Source: Methylovulum sp. (GTDB lineage: Bacteria; Pseudomonadota; Gammaproteobacteria; Methylococcales; Methylomonadaceae). From it: a stretch of DNA of 64,000 nt. This document shows, piece after piece, positions 1 through 7,765 of this stretch (position 1 is the first letter of the stretch; each line of letters begins with the position of its first letter). Both the position numbers and the translations under genes were made by a program. The stretch covers positions 1-64,000 of the forward strand of contig NZ_JAQTZU010000018.1 of assembly GCF_028687615.1 (NCBI RefSeq), in the 5' to 3' direction. The notes below the pieces were generated by a model. The model ran no database searches and was not told the DNA's origin. It was given only the letters and a program-made list of their open reading frames with translations.

Positions 1-102
1 ATGACGACATTCTTGATGTCTGCTGTCAGGCTTGGAATAAATTTGCTTTGCAACCGGACGCCATTCGATCCCTTTGCTCTCGGAGCTGGGCGGTGTTGTC
101 AT
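1..102 (-). CDS. Possible 5' end of a gene running off the left edge
   Basis: An open minus-strand frame starts at an ATG at 102 and stays open for 34 codons to the window edge, beginning MTTPPSSESKGIEW. It is not recognised. It sits directly upstream of, and divergent from, the integrase fragment, whose homology only begins near 119. This stretch could therefore belong to a different gene that joined or interrupted the integrase N-terminus. The length is too short to separate coding from chance. Confidence 0.2.
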   Translation of the reverse strand, partial: MTTPPSSESKGIEWRPVAKQIYSKPDSRHQECRH

Positions 103-118
103 AGAAACTTATTGGGAT

Positions 119-947
119 TGGTATTATTCCCACACATTGGCGTTAAACCCATCACCGACATTAAACCGCCTGAGCTATTGGCGGTATTACGGAAGATTGA
201 AGCCAGAAACGCCATTGACACGGCACATAAAGCCTTTAGTGTAGCCAGATATTCCGTTATGCCGTGGTTACAGGCCGCACCGAGCGGGATATAACCCCCG
301 ATTTGCGAGGTTCATTGATGCAAATCAAAGGCGGGCATTTTTCAGCCGTCACAGAACCCAAACAAGCCGCCGAATTGCTACGCGCCATTGATGGATATAG
401 CGGTTCGTTTATCGTTAAATCCGCGTTACAGCTTGCGCCCTTGGTATTCGTCAGACCGGGCGAACTCAGACAAGCCGAATGGGAACACATCGACCTTGAG
501 GCCAAAGAGTGGCGGTATCTGGTCACTAAAACCCAAACCCCGCATATTGTGCCGTTATCAGCCCAAGCCATTACCATCTTGCAAGAACTCAAGCCCCTGA
601 CTGGAAACGGGCGTTATATCTTCCCAAGCGCCAGAACGCCCAATGGATCGCGCCCAATGTCTGATATGGCCTTATTGGCGGCTCTAAGGCGTATGGGTAT
701 CAGTAAAGAAGAAATGACCATACACAGTTTTAGGGCGTTAGCCAGAACCGTATTAGATGAGGTGCTAGGCTTTCGCCCTGACTTTATCGAGCATCAGTTA
801 GCCCACGCCGTAAGAGACCCCAACGGGCGGGCATATAACCGCACGGCGCACCTGCCCGAACGCCATAAGATGATGCAAGCATGGGCGGACTATCTGGACG
901 GACTTAAAAACGGGGCGCAAGTGATACCGTTCAAAAAAGCCGTGTGA
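119..947 (+). pseudogene. P4-type tyrosine integrase, frameshifted and N-terminally truncated
   Basis: Two overlapping plus-strand frames together encode the later part of a phage/island tyrosine recombinase. The first frame gives LFPHIGVKPITDIKPPELL and runs to about 240, which matches the core-binding region of P4-type integrases. The second frame continues with CSQIFRYAVVTGRTERD, reading back from about 240, and then the catalytic domain: VRPGELRQAEW holds the first catalytic Arg, HSFRALARTVLDE the HxxR pair, and AYNRTAHLPER the nucleophilic Tyr. The join needs a frame change near 240. The usual N-terminal DUF4102 arm-binding domain is absent upstream. The catalytic residues are intact, but the broken frame and the missing N-terminus suggest an inactive integrase. 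Toxin-antitoxin and primase remnants follow, as expected for an integrated island. Confidence 0.85.
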
Positions 948-1026
948 TACTGGATTGCTTTTGTGGCTTGAATTGTCCAGAGACGTATAATAAAGGCCAA
1001 TAACCTACTAAATAGGCGGTGAGATC

Positions 1027-1224
1027 ATGAACCAACCCCAATTTATAACCAACGCTAACGGCGACAAGACCGCCGTTATTTTGTCAATGGCTGATTATCA
1101 AGAACTGATGGAAGACCTAGAAGACTTGGCGGCAATTGCAGAAATTAGCGAAGAGGAAAGCACCCCGTGGGAACAAGTAAAATTGGAATTGTCCGAACAT
1201 GGCTTGTTTATAAGGTCGAGTTAA
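1027..1224 (+). CDS. RelB/Phd-type antitoxin with altered C-terminus
   Basis: This 65-residue protein has the antitoxin pattern FITNANGDKTAVILSMADYQ followed by an acidic helix (ELMEDLEDLAAIAE) and WEQVKLEL. It would bind DNA through its N-terminal half and neutralise the toxin encoded next to it. The start ATG at 1027 follows a GGTGAG ribosome site. The final residues (GLFIRSS) look abnormal. Removing four bases around 1201-1206 would end the protein at HGL with a TAA that overlaps an ATG for the toxin, the usual arrangement. I infer that a 4-bp insertion extended the antitoxin and disconnected the toxin start. Confidence 0.7.
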   Translation: MNQPQFITNANGDKTAVILSMADYQELMEDLEDLAAIAEISEEESTPWEQVKLELSEHGLFIRSS

Positions 1225-1376
1225 AAAAATCCGCCCAAAAAGCCTTGCTAGGCTTACCCAAGCCGATTATTCAAAGCCTTACGCCGTTGATTGATTCATT
1301 AAGCGGCAACCCTTATCCATCAGGCTGTAAAAAGCTATCAGGCTTAGACCACACCTACAGAATAACCGTTCGCTGA
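1200..1376 (+). pseudogene. RelE/ParE-family toxin remnant, truncated at both ends
   Basis: The frame reads VYKVELKKSAQKALLGLPKP and then KKLSGLDHTYRI, matching the N-terminal and middle part of RelE/ParE mRNA-interferase-like toxins. The C-terminal third, which normally continues from YRI with the VGDYRVIY strand and the RxGHR region, is missing because the frame ends at a TGA after TYRITVR. The expected ATG in front of VYKVEL is displaced, probably by a 4-bp insertion. The sequence passes straight into the primase fragment, so a deletion seems to have fused toxin and primase. The product should be inactive. Confidence 0.65.
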
Positions 1377-2263
1377 TGATCGTCACCGCCGAAGATTTGC
1401 CGCGTGGGCAATCGCTGTTAGGCCGCTTGCTGATTCTGGAGCTTAGCCGTTCTGATGTCGATAACGCGGTGCTGACACGCCTACAGCAAGCCGCCGACGC
1501 GGGATGGTTTACGGGTTTGATGTCGGCTTACCTGCAATGGTTAGCCCCGCGCTTGGATGACTTAAAAAAGACCTTCCCCAAAACCGTTGAAGCGTTCCGC
1601 AATGCAGCTATCCGTGATGGCATTGCCACCAGCCACCCCCTCGCCCCTGAGATTTACGCCAATATGGTGGCGGGTGCTGAGCAGTTCTTGGCGTTCTTGG
1701 AGGCGGTGGGCTTGGTGACGGATGACAAGGGCAATGGCTTGCTGTTAGATGTCGAGAGCTATCTACAGCAAGCGTTCAGCGAGCAAGGCGCGTACCAAGC
1801 CGAACAGGACGAAATCGAGCGGTTCTTGCAACTGTTACGCGCCGCCATCAGTTCCGGCAATGCCCATGTGGCTTGCCGCCTCAAGCAACGTGAACCGACA
1901 TTGAGGCCACATGCGTGGGGGTGGCGGGTGGATGGTGAAAGCCCAATGGGTGATAAAAGCTATACGCCGATGGGTGATCATATCGGCTGGTATTGTGACC
2001 CGATGGACAACGCCCACGCCGAAATCTGGTTACAGCAGGACACCGCCTTCAAGGTGGTGCAACAGTTCGCCAGAAGCCAAGGCGATGCGTTCCTGATGAG
2101 CCCCGCCAGCTTATGGCGGCGGATGCACGAGAAGGGCTTGATACTGAAAACTGAACCGAACGCCAGCCGCAACCAACCCCGCTTGGCTGTCAAGCGCGTA
2201 GTGGGTGGGCGCAATGTCCGCGTGATGGTCTTGTCTGCTGAGTTGGTCGAGTCAGGCGAATAA
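1361..2263 (+). pseudogene. C-terminal fragment of an island primase/helicase-like protein
   Basis: The frame has an ATG at 1376 and homologous-looking codons from about 1361 (NNRSLMIVTAEDLPRG). GQSLLGRLLILELSRSDVD is typical of the part after the ATPase core in large DUF927/P4-primase-type proteins of integrative elements. No Walker A or B motif is present in the preserved 295 residues, so the helicase core has been lost. The upstream boundary abuts the truncated toxin. The region from residue 175 on (WGWRVDGESPMGDKSYTPMG and the basic end) resembles the C-terminal DNA-interaction part of such proteins. Family assignment comes from remembered motifs. It could be expressed from the ATG, but no ribosome site is obvious. 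Confidence 0.6.
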
Positions 2264-2302
2264 AAAAAAAGTTAATGGGGTATAGTAATATTTTGTTGGG
2301 AA

Positions 2303-2578
2303 TGTGGGGAGATAGGCTTCTAGCCCTTATATATCAAGCCTTCCAGCTTCCCACAGGGATTTTTTTTGTGGGGAGATTCCCCACAAATGTGGGGAGCAAG
2401 AAAAACCACGCCAGCATCAAAAATGCCGCCTGATGACCACAAAAACAGCCTAAAAAAGCCCAACTCCCCACAAAACAGCCAAATTGTGTGGGGAGATTCC
2501 CCACATTTTGAGGCCATGTGGGGAGCTGGAAGCCGCACCACACAAGGGCTAGGCGCCTATTTCCCCACATTCCCCACA
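2303..2578. repeat. Cluster of ten TGTGGGGA/TCCCCACA octamers (iteron-like)
   Basis: The exact octamer TGTGGGGA occurs on the plus strand at 2303, 2367, 2388, 2487 and 2517, and on the minus strand (read as TCCCCACA) at 2378, 2465, 2498, 2562 and 2571. Two places form identical 19-bp dyads, TGTGGGGAGATTCCCCACA, at 2367-2385 and 2487-2505. The cluster lies just after the primase-like fragment. In P4-type elements, iterons bound by the alpha primase-helicase lie near that gene, so this could be a replication origin or control region. That role is inference. Confidence 0.75.
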
Positions 2579-2612
2579 TCCTACACATAAGAGGGGTATA
2601 GAATTATTTTTT

Positions 2613-2660
2613 ATGCCCCCGTGGGGGCGGTCAAATCTCTAGGGTTTTCACCCTGCCTTT
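2613..2660. other. Possible phage cohesive-end (cos)-like motif
   Basis: A GC-rich hairpin GCCCCC-GT-GGGGGC (2615-2628) runs into GGCGGTCAAATCTCTAGGG, followed by a second small stem (AGGGT/ACCCT, 2641-2654). From memory this resembles the conserved stretch next to HNH-endonuclease/terminase genes at the cos region of HK97-like phages. No terminase or HNH gene is present here. Within a P4-like remnant it would fit a packaging signal, but the assignment rests on motif recall alone. Confidence 0.35.
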
Positions 2661-3650
2661 GCGTCGCCACAGCTATTTTTTTAACAGTTTAATTTTTGAA
2701 ATACAAAAAGCCCACCGGAAGCCATTCAATCGGGTATACAGGCCAGAAAAAAAGGTACTCCTAAAACATTTTTATAGCCAAGCGAGTCGAAGCGGAGCGG
2801 CCTTGTTCTATTTCTGTTCTCTATGGTCTCGACTATAAGCCAGTAATTCATTGATAATATTAGTTTATTAAACATTGGCTTGCAGGTTTTGCAGGTGATG
2901 GCCATACCAAGCCCTACCTTTTGGCGTATCTGATGGGGGCGGGGGGAGAGTAAGTATCTTCGCGCCTGCCTCACATTTGAGGTGGGCCATTGCAGGTAAA
3001 ACAAGCTTTCTGATGAATACCGGACAAACCCGAAAACCTTTAAATTCGCCTATAGGAGAAACTAAGGGAACAGATCGACAAGGCGGAACTGATGGAATGA
3101 TGGTGGCCTGATGTCAAAAACTAGCCAAAAAGGGGGGCAGCATTACTCACTTGGCGGTATTTTTGGCGGTATATTTAAAAATAAAAAACACAAAACCCAT
3201 TATTTAATGGGCTTTGTAGAACATTGTTAGATGCCCTGCCTAACCCTGTTTGGGCAACAGTTTGGTTGATGGGATTATTGTCTAACGGACTGGATTCTAG
3301 GGTAACTTGCACCCAAAAACGAGGTAATATTTCATATTTTTGGGTTTTTTATGAAGTTTTTACCGACTCTAGCAAGGCTTTTATCCACATAGCGATGATT
3401 AACTTAATGCTAAACCGGTTGGTTCAGGCTTAAACTGATAGCTTTTGAGACAAGCATTAAGACGAAACATGCGGGGTGTAGTGAATATGTTTTCGATAAA
3501 AAGATAAGGTATTGGGGGGATACAGCCAATAATTGGAAATTACAAGAGGTTGGGTAACGGATAATATGAGGTAAGAGATTTGTTGCCAATGACCGTACGA
3601 AAATTATCCCAATATCAGATGGCTTAGTTGGGAGGATAGACTTATTAAAA
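2661..3650. other. Gene-poor stretch after the island remnant
   Basis: I see no convincing gene here. The short open frames lack ribosome sites and recognisable motifs. A direct repeat of GGCGGTAT occurs at about 3154-3174, and a small AT hairpin (CCCATTATTTAATGGG) lies at 3196-3211. Both may belong to the right end of the mobile element, for example integrase arm sites, but this cannot be shown from one copy. Confidence 0.4.
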
Positions 3651-3654
3651 GTTA

Positions 3655-3838
3655 TCCTGATTAGCAAGATGATTCAGCCAACTCCAAAATCGTTATTCCG
3701 GCAGGGATTGCCGGAGCCGTTAGACCGCGAAGCGAATCCAGAAGCCAGGGATGGCAATTCGAAGTCACATCCCTTGAACTGGATATCGGCAATCCCTGCC
3801 GATATGACGGCTTAGCTGAATCATCTTGCTAATCAGGA
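3655..3838. mobile_element. MITE-like element with 23-bp terminal inverted repeats
   Basis: Perfect 23-bp inverted repeats lie at 3655-3677 (beginning TCCTGATTAGCAAG) and 3816-3838. A second nested inverted pair (CGGCAGGGATTGCCGG near 3700 against ATCGGCAATCCCTGCCGAT near 3784) gives a long foldback structure. It has no coding capacity. The right end touches the stop codon region of the gene that ends at 3842, so the element may double as its transcription terminator. Confidence 0.7.
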
Positions 3839-3841
3839 AAG

Positions 3842-5125
3842 TTATTGACCCATCAACAAATACAGGCCTAGCCCCACCATGACCAGGCCGCTGAGCAGTT
3901 TCAGCCAGCGTCCTTCCTTTTCTTGCAACCTGCGCTGGCTGAGCGTGATGACGCCGATACTGAGCACTATGATGTCGTCCAACATATAAGCAACATTGTA
4001 CAGCAGCAGATAAGCGTAATAGCCCATGCCCGTGGTTTGCCGCATCGTCAGGATACGGGTGAAAAGCGCCGGAAAACCCGATGTGCATAGAAACTCGACG
4101 ATTTGCACGAGAATTGCCAGGATGACCGCGCCCAGCATCGCAGCGGGGAGGTTTTCGGCTTGGAGGATGCCCCGGATTCTGGCGTAGACGCCGGGTTTTG
4201 CCGATTTTGGGATGGATAAAGAAACGCCCCAGCCAAAAGCCCAAAAATCTTTGAGATTGATCGCCCCTGCCAGTATCGCAATGCCTGCAATGATGATTTC
4301 CGATGCGCGTGACAAGCCAATCAGCAGGAACAAATTGAGCCATGCCGCCATGAACACAAAATAGGCGATGCCTTCAACGGCGATAAAAGCACCGGCAACC
4401 GCCAACATCCGTGTCCTGTCCTGCATGGGGGCCAGCAGCGAAATCATCAAGACTAGCACCCACATCGAACAGGGGTTGAAGCCGTCCAATAAGCCCATTG
4501 CGACAGTGAACAGCGGTAGGCCGACTTGTTCCAAGGAAATGCGTTGGCCTAACAAAGTCACGTCAAAATCAGTTGTTTTAGCTTGTGCCACCGCGTTTTC
4601 CGCTGTACAGGACAGCGATTCAGCCGCTTCGCAACTGCCTGATGTATCGGTTGATTGCTTTGTTGCACTGGGTTGTTGCGCCAATTCCGCCCGTAGCAGC
4701 TTCCCCGTTGTGGCTTCGTCGGAATAACCGATGACCAGATGTTTGTTGAGATAAAAAGCAGGAACCTTGGCGGTGCCTACGTTTTGCGTACTGGCTATTG
4801 CTTTTAACCGTTCTAGTGCGCTTGGATCTTTTTGAATATCGCGGATGCTTATTTGCAGCTTCGGTTGTTCGCGTTGTAACAATTGCAGGAACTCTTCCGC
4901 CTTCGCGCAATGCAGGCAACCATCACGGACAAACACTTCAATAGCGACGGTTTGCTGGATATTCTGGGAGGACTTAAGGTCATCGGCGGTCACCGCTCCT
5001 GGAAAATTTAGCAGTAATGCCAGCAACAACCAAAATGACAGCGTAAATAGGCTTTGCCGGATACCGGTTTCCACTCGGTATCGGATCAAGGGCGGGATTT
5101 GAAGGTTTTTCGTTGATGCCAACAT
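3842..5125 (-). CDS. Glutaredoxin-like domain fused to a CcdA/DsbD-type membrane protein
   Basis: This 427-residue protein has a signal-like hydrophobic segment at about 26-45. A thioredoxin-fold domain follows with the redox pair CLHC (Cys70, Cys73) and the cis-Pro region KVPAF. A linker with two further cysteines (SCEAAESLSC) leads to a polytopic membrane part from about residue 200 that contains GFNPCSMWVLVLMISLL, the conserved cysteine-bearing helix of CcdA/DsbD-like electron carriers. The layout suggests thiol electrons moving across the inner membrane between a membrane Cys pair and the attached redoxin. The ATG at 5125 is preceded by GAGGA. It is a single gene with a MITE-like repeat directly downstream. 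The substrate is unknown, and fold and motifs support only the general function. Confidence 0.7.
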   Translation of the reverse strand: MLASTKNLQIPPLIRYRVETGIRQSLFTLSFWLLLALLLNFPGAVTADDLKSSQNIQQTVAIEVFVRDGCLHCAKAEEFLQLLQREQPKLQISIRDIQKDPSALERLKAIASTQNVGTAKVPAFYLNKHLVIGYSDEATTGKLLRAELAQQPSATKQSTDTSGSCEAAESLSCTAENAVAQAKTTDFDVTLLGQRISLEQVGLPLFTVAMGLLDGFNPCSMWVLVLMISLLAPMQDRTRMLAVAGAFIAVEGIAYFVFMAAWLNLFLLIGLSRASEIIIAGIAILAGAINLKDFWAFGWGVSLSIPKSAKPGVYARIRGILQAENLPAAMLGAVILAILVQIVEFLCTSGFPALFTRILTMRQTTGMGYYAYLLLYNVAYMLDDIIVLSIGVITLSQRRLQEKEGRWLKLLSGLVMVGLGLYLLMGQ

Positions 5126-5340
5126 AGTGAAATCCTCAGAACAATAAGCGGAACTTATTAAGTTTGGCCTTTGCTGGCAAAGGCGCTCAATAGCCGCTAA
5201 GAATATATTTCAAAATATTAATTGTTTCATAAGCGTTTGCATTGGACATAGAATTTCCTGCCCAAACTTTCAGCTAACCGCGTCCGATATACTTAAAAAA
5301 CAGCTAAGGATTTGGCTAAAAATAACTTCCCTGAACCATT

Positions 5341-5389
5341 CTTGAAAACCTGACAGGTCTTGATCCGCGAATTTATTCCATGCACAATC
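5341..5389. repeat. Dispersed repeat at the galE 3' end (copy 1)
   Basis: About 49 bp, beginning CTTGAAAACCTGACAGGTC, recur in inverted orientation at 58030-58078 with only a few differences. The copy lies four bases beyond the galE stop codon. The second copy carries a full hairpin of the CCTGTCAGG type, so the repeat may act as a terminator or a mobile palindromic unit. Confidence 0.65.
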
Positions 5390-5392
5390 CTA

Positions 5393-6454
5393 TTATTCAT
5401 AACCCTGTGGATTGTTGCTTTGCCAATTCCAAGTATCGGCGACCATATCATCAAGATTTTTTTCCGCTTTCCAGCCCAATTCCTTAAAAGCCAGGTCGGG
5501 GTTTGCGAAACATTCCGCCAAATCCCCGGCCCTGCGTCCGACGATTTGGTAATTGACGGTGCGTCCGGTGACACGTTCAAAGGCTTGGATCATTTCCAAG
5601 ACGCTATAACCCCGGCCTGTACCCAGGTTATAGGGTTTGCAAGCACCCGCCGCAAAGGCGTCGCTATCCAAAATCTCGATGGCTTTGATATGGCCTTTCA
5701 CCAAATCGACGACATGGATGTAGTCACGGATGCCAGTACCGTCCGGGGTAGGGTAGTCATTGCCGAACACCGAGACTTGTTTCAGTTTGCCAACGGCAAC
5801 TTGCGCGATATAAGGCATCAGGTTATTGGGGATGCCGTTAGGATCTTCGCCTATCAAGCCGCTGGCGTGTGCGCCTATCGGGTTGAAATAGCGCAATAAG
5901 GCGATTTTCCACGGTGTTTGGACTTGATTGATGGCATCGGCGCGGGATAAGTCACGCAAAATGTCCTCAATCATGGTTTTTGAGCGGCCATAAGGGTTGA
6001 TCGGGCCAAGTGGGAAATCTTCGCTATATTGCGGGCAGGTGGATTCACCATAGACCGTCGCGGAAGAACTGAACACCAATTGCTTGACACCGGCGGCCGC
6101 CATGACTTCGGTCAACACCAAGGTGCCGTAGACGTTGTTGTGGTAATACAATTGCGGCTTAGCACAGGATTCGCCGACCGCTTTCAGGCCGGCAAAATGA
6201 ATGACGGTGTCAATGGCTTCTTTCACAAAGATGTCGGTTAATGCGGCTTTATCACGAATATCCGCTTGATAAAACGTTACCGGTTTGCCGGTTATTTGTT
6301 CCACCCGCACCAAGGATTGGGTTTTGCTGTTCGATAAATTATCGACCACCACCATCTCATAGCCTGCTTGGGTCAGCTCGACACAGGCATGGCTGCCGAT
6401 ATAGCCCGCACCGCCAGTCACCAGAATTTTTTTCTTAGCCATTATTTTAGCCAT
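5393..6454 (-). CDS. galE: UDP-glucose 4-epimerase
   Basis: GalE interconverts UDP-glucose and UDP-galactose for surface polysaccharide precursors in the cytoplasm. The 353-residue length is close to the family norm of about 340. The N-terminal NAD-binding motif is GGAGYIGSH, the catalytic Ser/Thr region is SSSATVYG, and the catalytic pair is in YGRSK. FNPIGAHASGLIGEDP and GTGIRDYIHVVDL are sugar-nucleotide binding motifs. The start is ambiguous: ATG at 6454 follows a GGAAA-like site, and a second ATG five codons in (6442) gives the more standard MAKKKILVTGG. It lies two bases after corC, so it is probably the last gene of the miaB-phoH-ybeY-corC transcript. Confidence 0.95.
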   Translation of the reverse strand: MAKIMAKKKILVTGGAGYIGSHACVELTQAGYEMVVVDNLSNSKTQSLVRVEQITGKPVTFYQADIRDKAALTDIFVKEAIDTVIHFAGLKAVGESCAKPQLYYHNNVYGTLVLTEVMAAAGVKQLVFSSSATVYGESTCPQYSEDFPLGPINPYGRSKTMIEDILRDLSRADAINQVQTPWKIALLRYFNPIGAHASGLIGEDPNGIPNNLMPYIAQVAVGKLKQVSVFGNDYPTPDGTGIRDYIHVVDLVKGHIKAIEILDSDAFAAGACKPYNLGTGRGYSVLEMIQAFERVTGRTVNYQIVGRRAGDLAECFANPDLAFKELGWKAEKNLDDMVADTWNWQSNNPQGYE

Positions 6455-6456
6455 TA

Positions 6457-7302
6457 TTAAGGTTTCCGGATTTTCAGTTTAATAAGATGGACGCGGCGGT
6501 TATCGGCCCGGATGACTTCAAAACGCAGATTATCGACGACCAGACTTTCGCCTTTTTTCGGCATGTGTTCAAGCTGGCTGACAATAAAGCCGCCGACGGT
6601 GTCGTATTCATCAGTGGCTAGATGGGTGCCGAAATGCTCGTCAAATTCTTCTATCGGCGTCAATGCCTTGATCAGGTATTCATGCTCATTGCGTTTAAAG
6701 ATGTAACCCTGGTCTTCATGGTCGTCGTGTTCATCTTCAATGTCGCCGACGATTTGTTCCAGGATGTCTTCAATGGTCACTAAACCGGCGGCCTGGCCGT
6801 ATTCATCAACGACTATCGCCATGTGGTTGCCGTTAGTGCGTAATTCTTTGAGCAATACATTCAGGCGTTTGCTTTCTGGTATCACACAGGCAGGGCGCAT
6901 AATTTGCTGTACGGTCATGGACTTGTCTTGCAAGACATGGGTGAGCAAGTCTTTTGCCAGCAACACGCCGACGACTTTGCTGCGGTCATCTTCAATCACG
7001 GGGTAACGCGAGTGGCAGAATTCGATGACCAAGGGAAAAATGTCTTCCAGTTCGGCTTCTTGGGGGACGGCCACCATTTGTATGCGCGGGATCATGATGT
7101 CGCGGACGCGCATTTGCGAGACTTGCAACACCCCCTCGATCATCGCCAAGGCATCGGTGTCCAATAGTTCATTTTCGCGGGCTTCTCTTAATATTTCCTT
7201 GAGATCTTCCAGATCTTGTGGCTCTCCGGTCAGTAAGTGGCTGATTTTTTCAACCCAGCTTTTCTGCGGAGAGTGTCTACTAGGAGGGTGGTCATCGCTC
7301 AT
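6457..7302 (-). CDS. corC: CorC/HlyC-type transporter-associated protein (YbeX)
   Basis: This 281-residue soluble protein has two CBS domains (about residues 65-185, with MIPRIQMVAVPQEAELEDIFP and VDEYGQAAGLVTIEDILEQIVGD split over them) and a C-terminal CorC/HlyC domain (YDTVGGFIVSQLEHMPKKGE). The family is linked to magnesium and cobalt efflux and, in enterobacteria, lies with ybeY, ybeZ and lnt. The start overlaps the ybeY stop by 11 bases, which implies translational coupling. Here galE follows where lnt often stands. The CBS pair probably binds an adenine nucleotide, as in the family. Confidence 0.93.
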   Translation of the reverse strand: MSDDHPPSRHSPQKSWVEKISHLLTGEPQDLEDLKEILREARENELLDTDALAMIEGVLQVSQMRVRDIMIPRIQMVAVPQEAELEDIFPLVIEFCHSRYPVIEDDRSKVVGVLLAKDLLTHVLQDKSMTVQQIMRPACVIPESKRLNVLLKELRTNGNHMAIVVDEYGQAAGLVTIEDILEQIVGDIEDEHDDHEDQGYIFKRNEHEYLIKALTPIEEFDEHFGTHLATDEYDTVGGFIVSQLEHMPKKGESLVVDNLRFEVIRADNRRVHLIKLKIRKP

Positions 7303-7765
7303 GGTCTGTTACCTGTGTATAAGGATTAGGAATGTTCAATTGTTGCAAAATGCTTATTTCTTTGCTTTCCATTGCTTGGGCATCGGCATCGTCGATATGG
7401 TCATAACCCAATAAATGCAAGACGCCGTGGATGACGATATGCGCCCAATGGTCTGACAGGGGCTTGTGTTGTTCTTGGGCTTCAGTTGCCAGCACGGGGG
7501 CGCAAATGACCAAATCACCGAGCAAATCGCATTCAAAACCGTCAATATCGGGTGCTTCAAAAGGGAAGCTGAGGATATTGGTGGGGCCAGATTTATGGCG
7601 GTAATTTTCATTCAGTCCGGCACTTTCCGCTACGTCAACAATACGGATCACCACTTCGGTGTCTTCTTCAGAGTTGGCAAGCGTAGTATCTACCCAAAGT
7701 TGCAGGCTGTTTTCGTCAGGTTGCCCGTCTGATTCAAACACACGCTGTATGTCGAGCTGATTCAT
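7292..7765 (-). CDS. ybeY: Endoribonuclease YbeY, rRNA maturation factor
   Basis: YbeY is a zinc-dependent single-strand RNase involved in 16S rRNA 3' processing and ribosome quality control. The 157-residue protein has the family signature HGVLHLLGYDH, whose three histidines bind the metal, and the upstream strand TNILSFPFE. It overlaps phoH by four bases on its 5' side and corC on its 3' side, the conserved operon order phoH-ybeY-corC. Length and motif order are typical. Confidence 0.96.
   Translation of the reverse strand: MNQLDIQRVFESDGQPDENSLQLWVDTTLANSEEDTEVVIRIVDVAESAGLNENYRHKSGPTNILSFPFEAPDIDGFECDLLGDLVICAPVLATEAQEQHKPLSDHWAHIVIHGVLHLLGYDHIDDADAQAMESKEISILQQLNIPNPYTQVTDHER

Noticed and set aside
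3410-3667. 85-codon open minus-strand frame near the foldback element
   Set aside because: It overlaps an inverted repeat end and has no recognisable motif or ribosome site.
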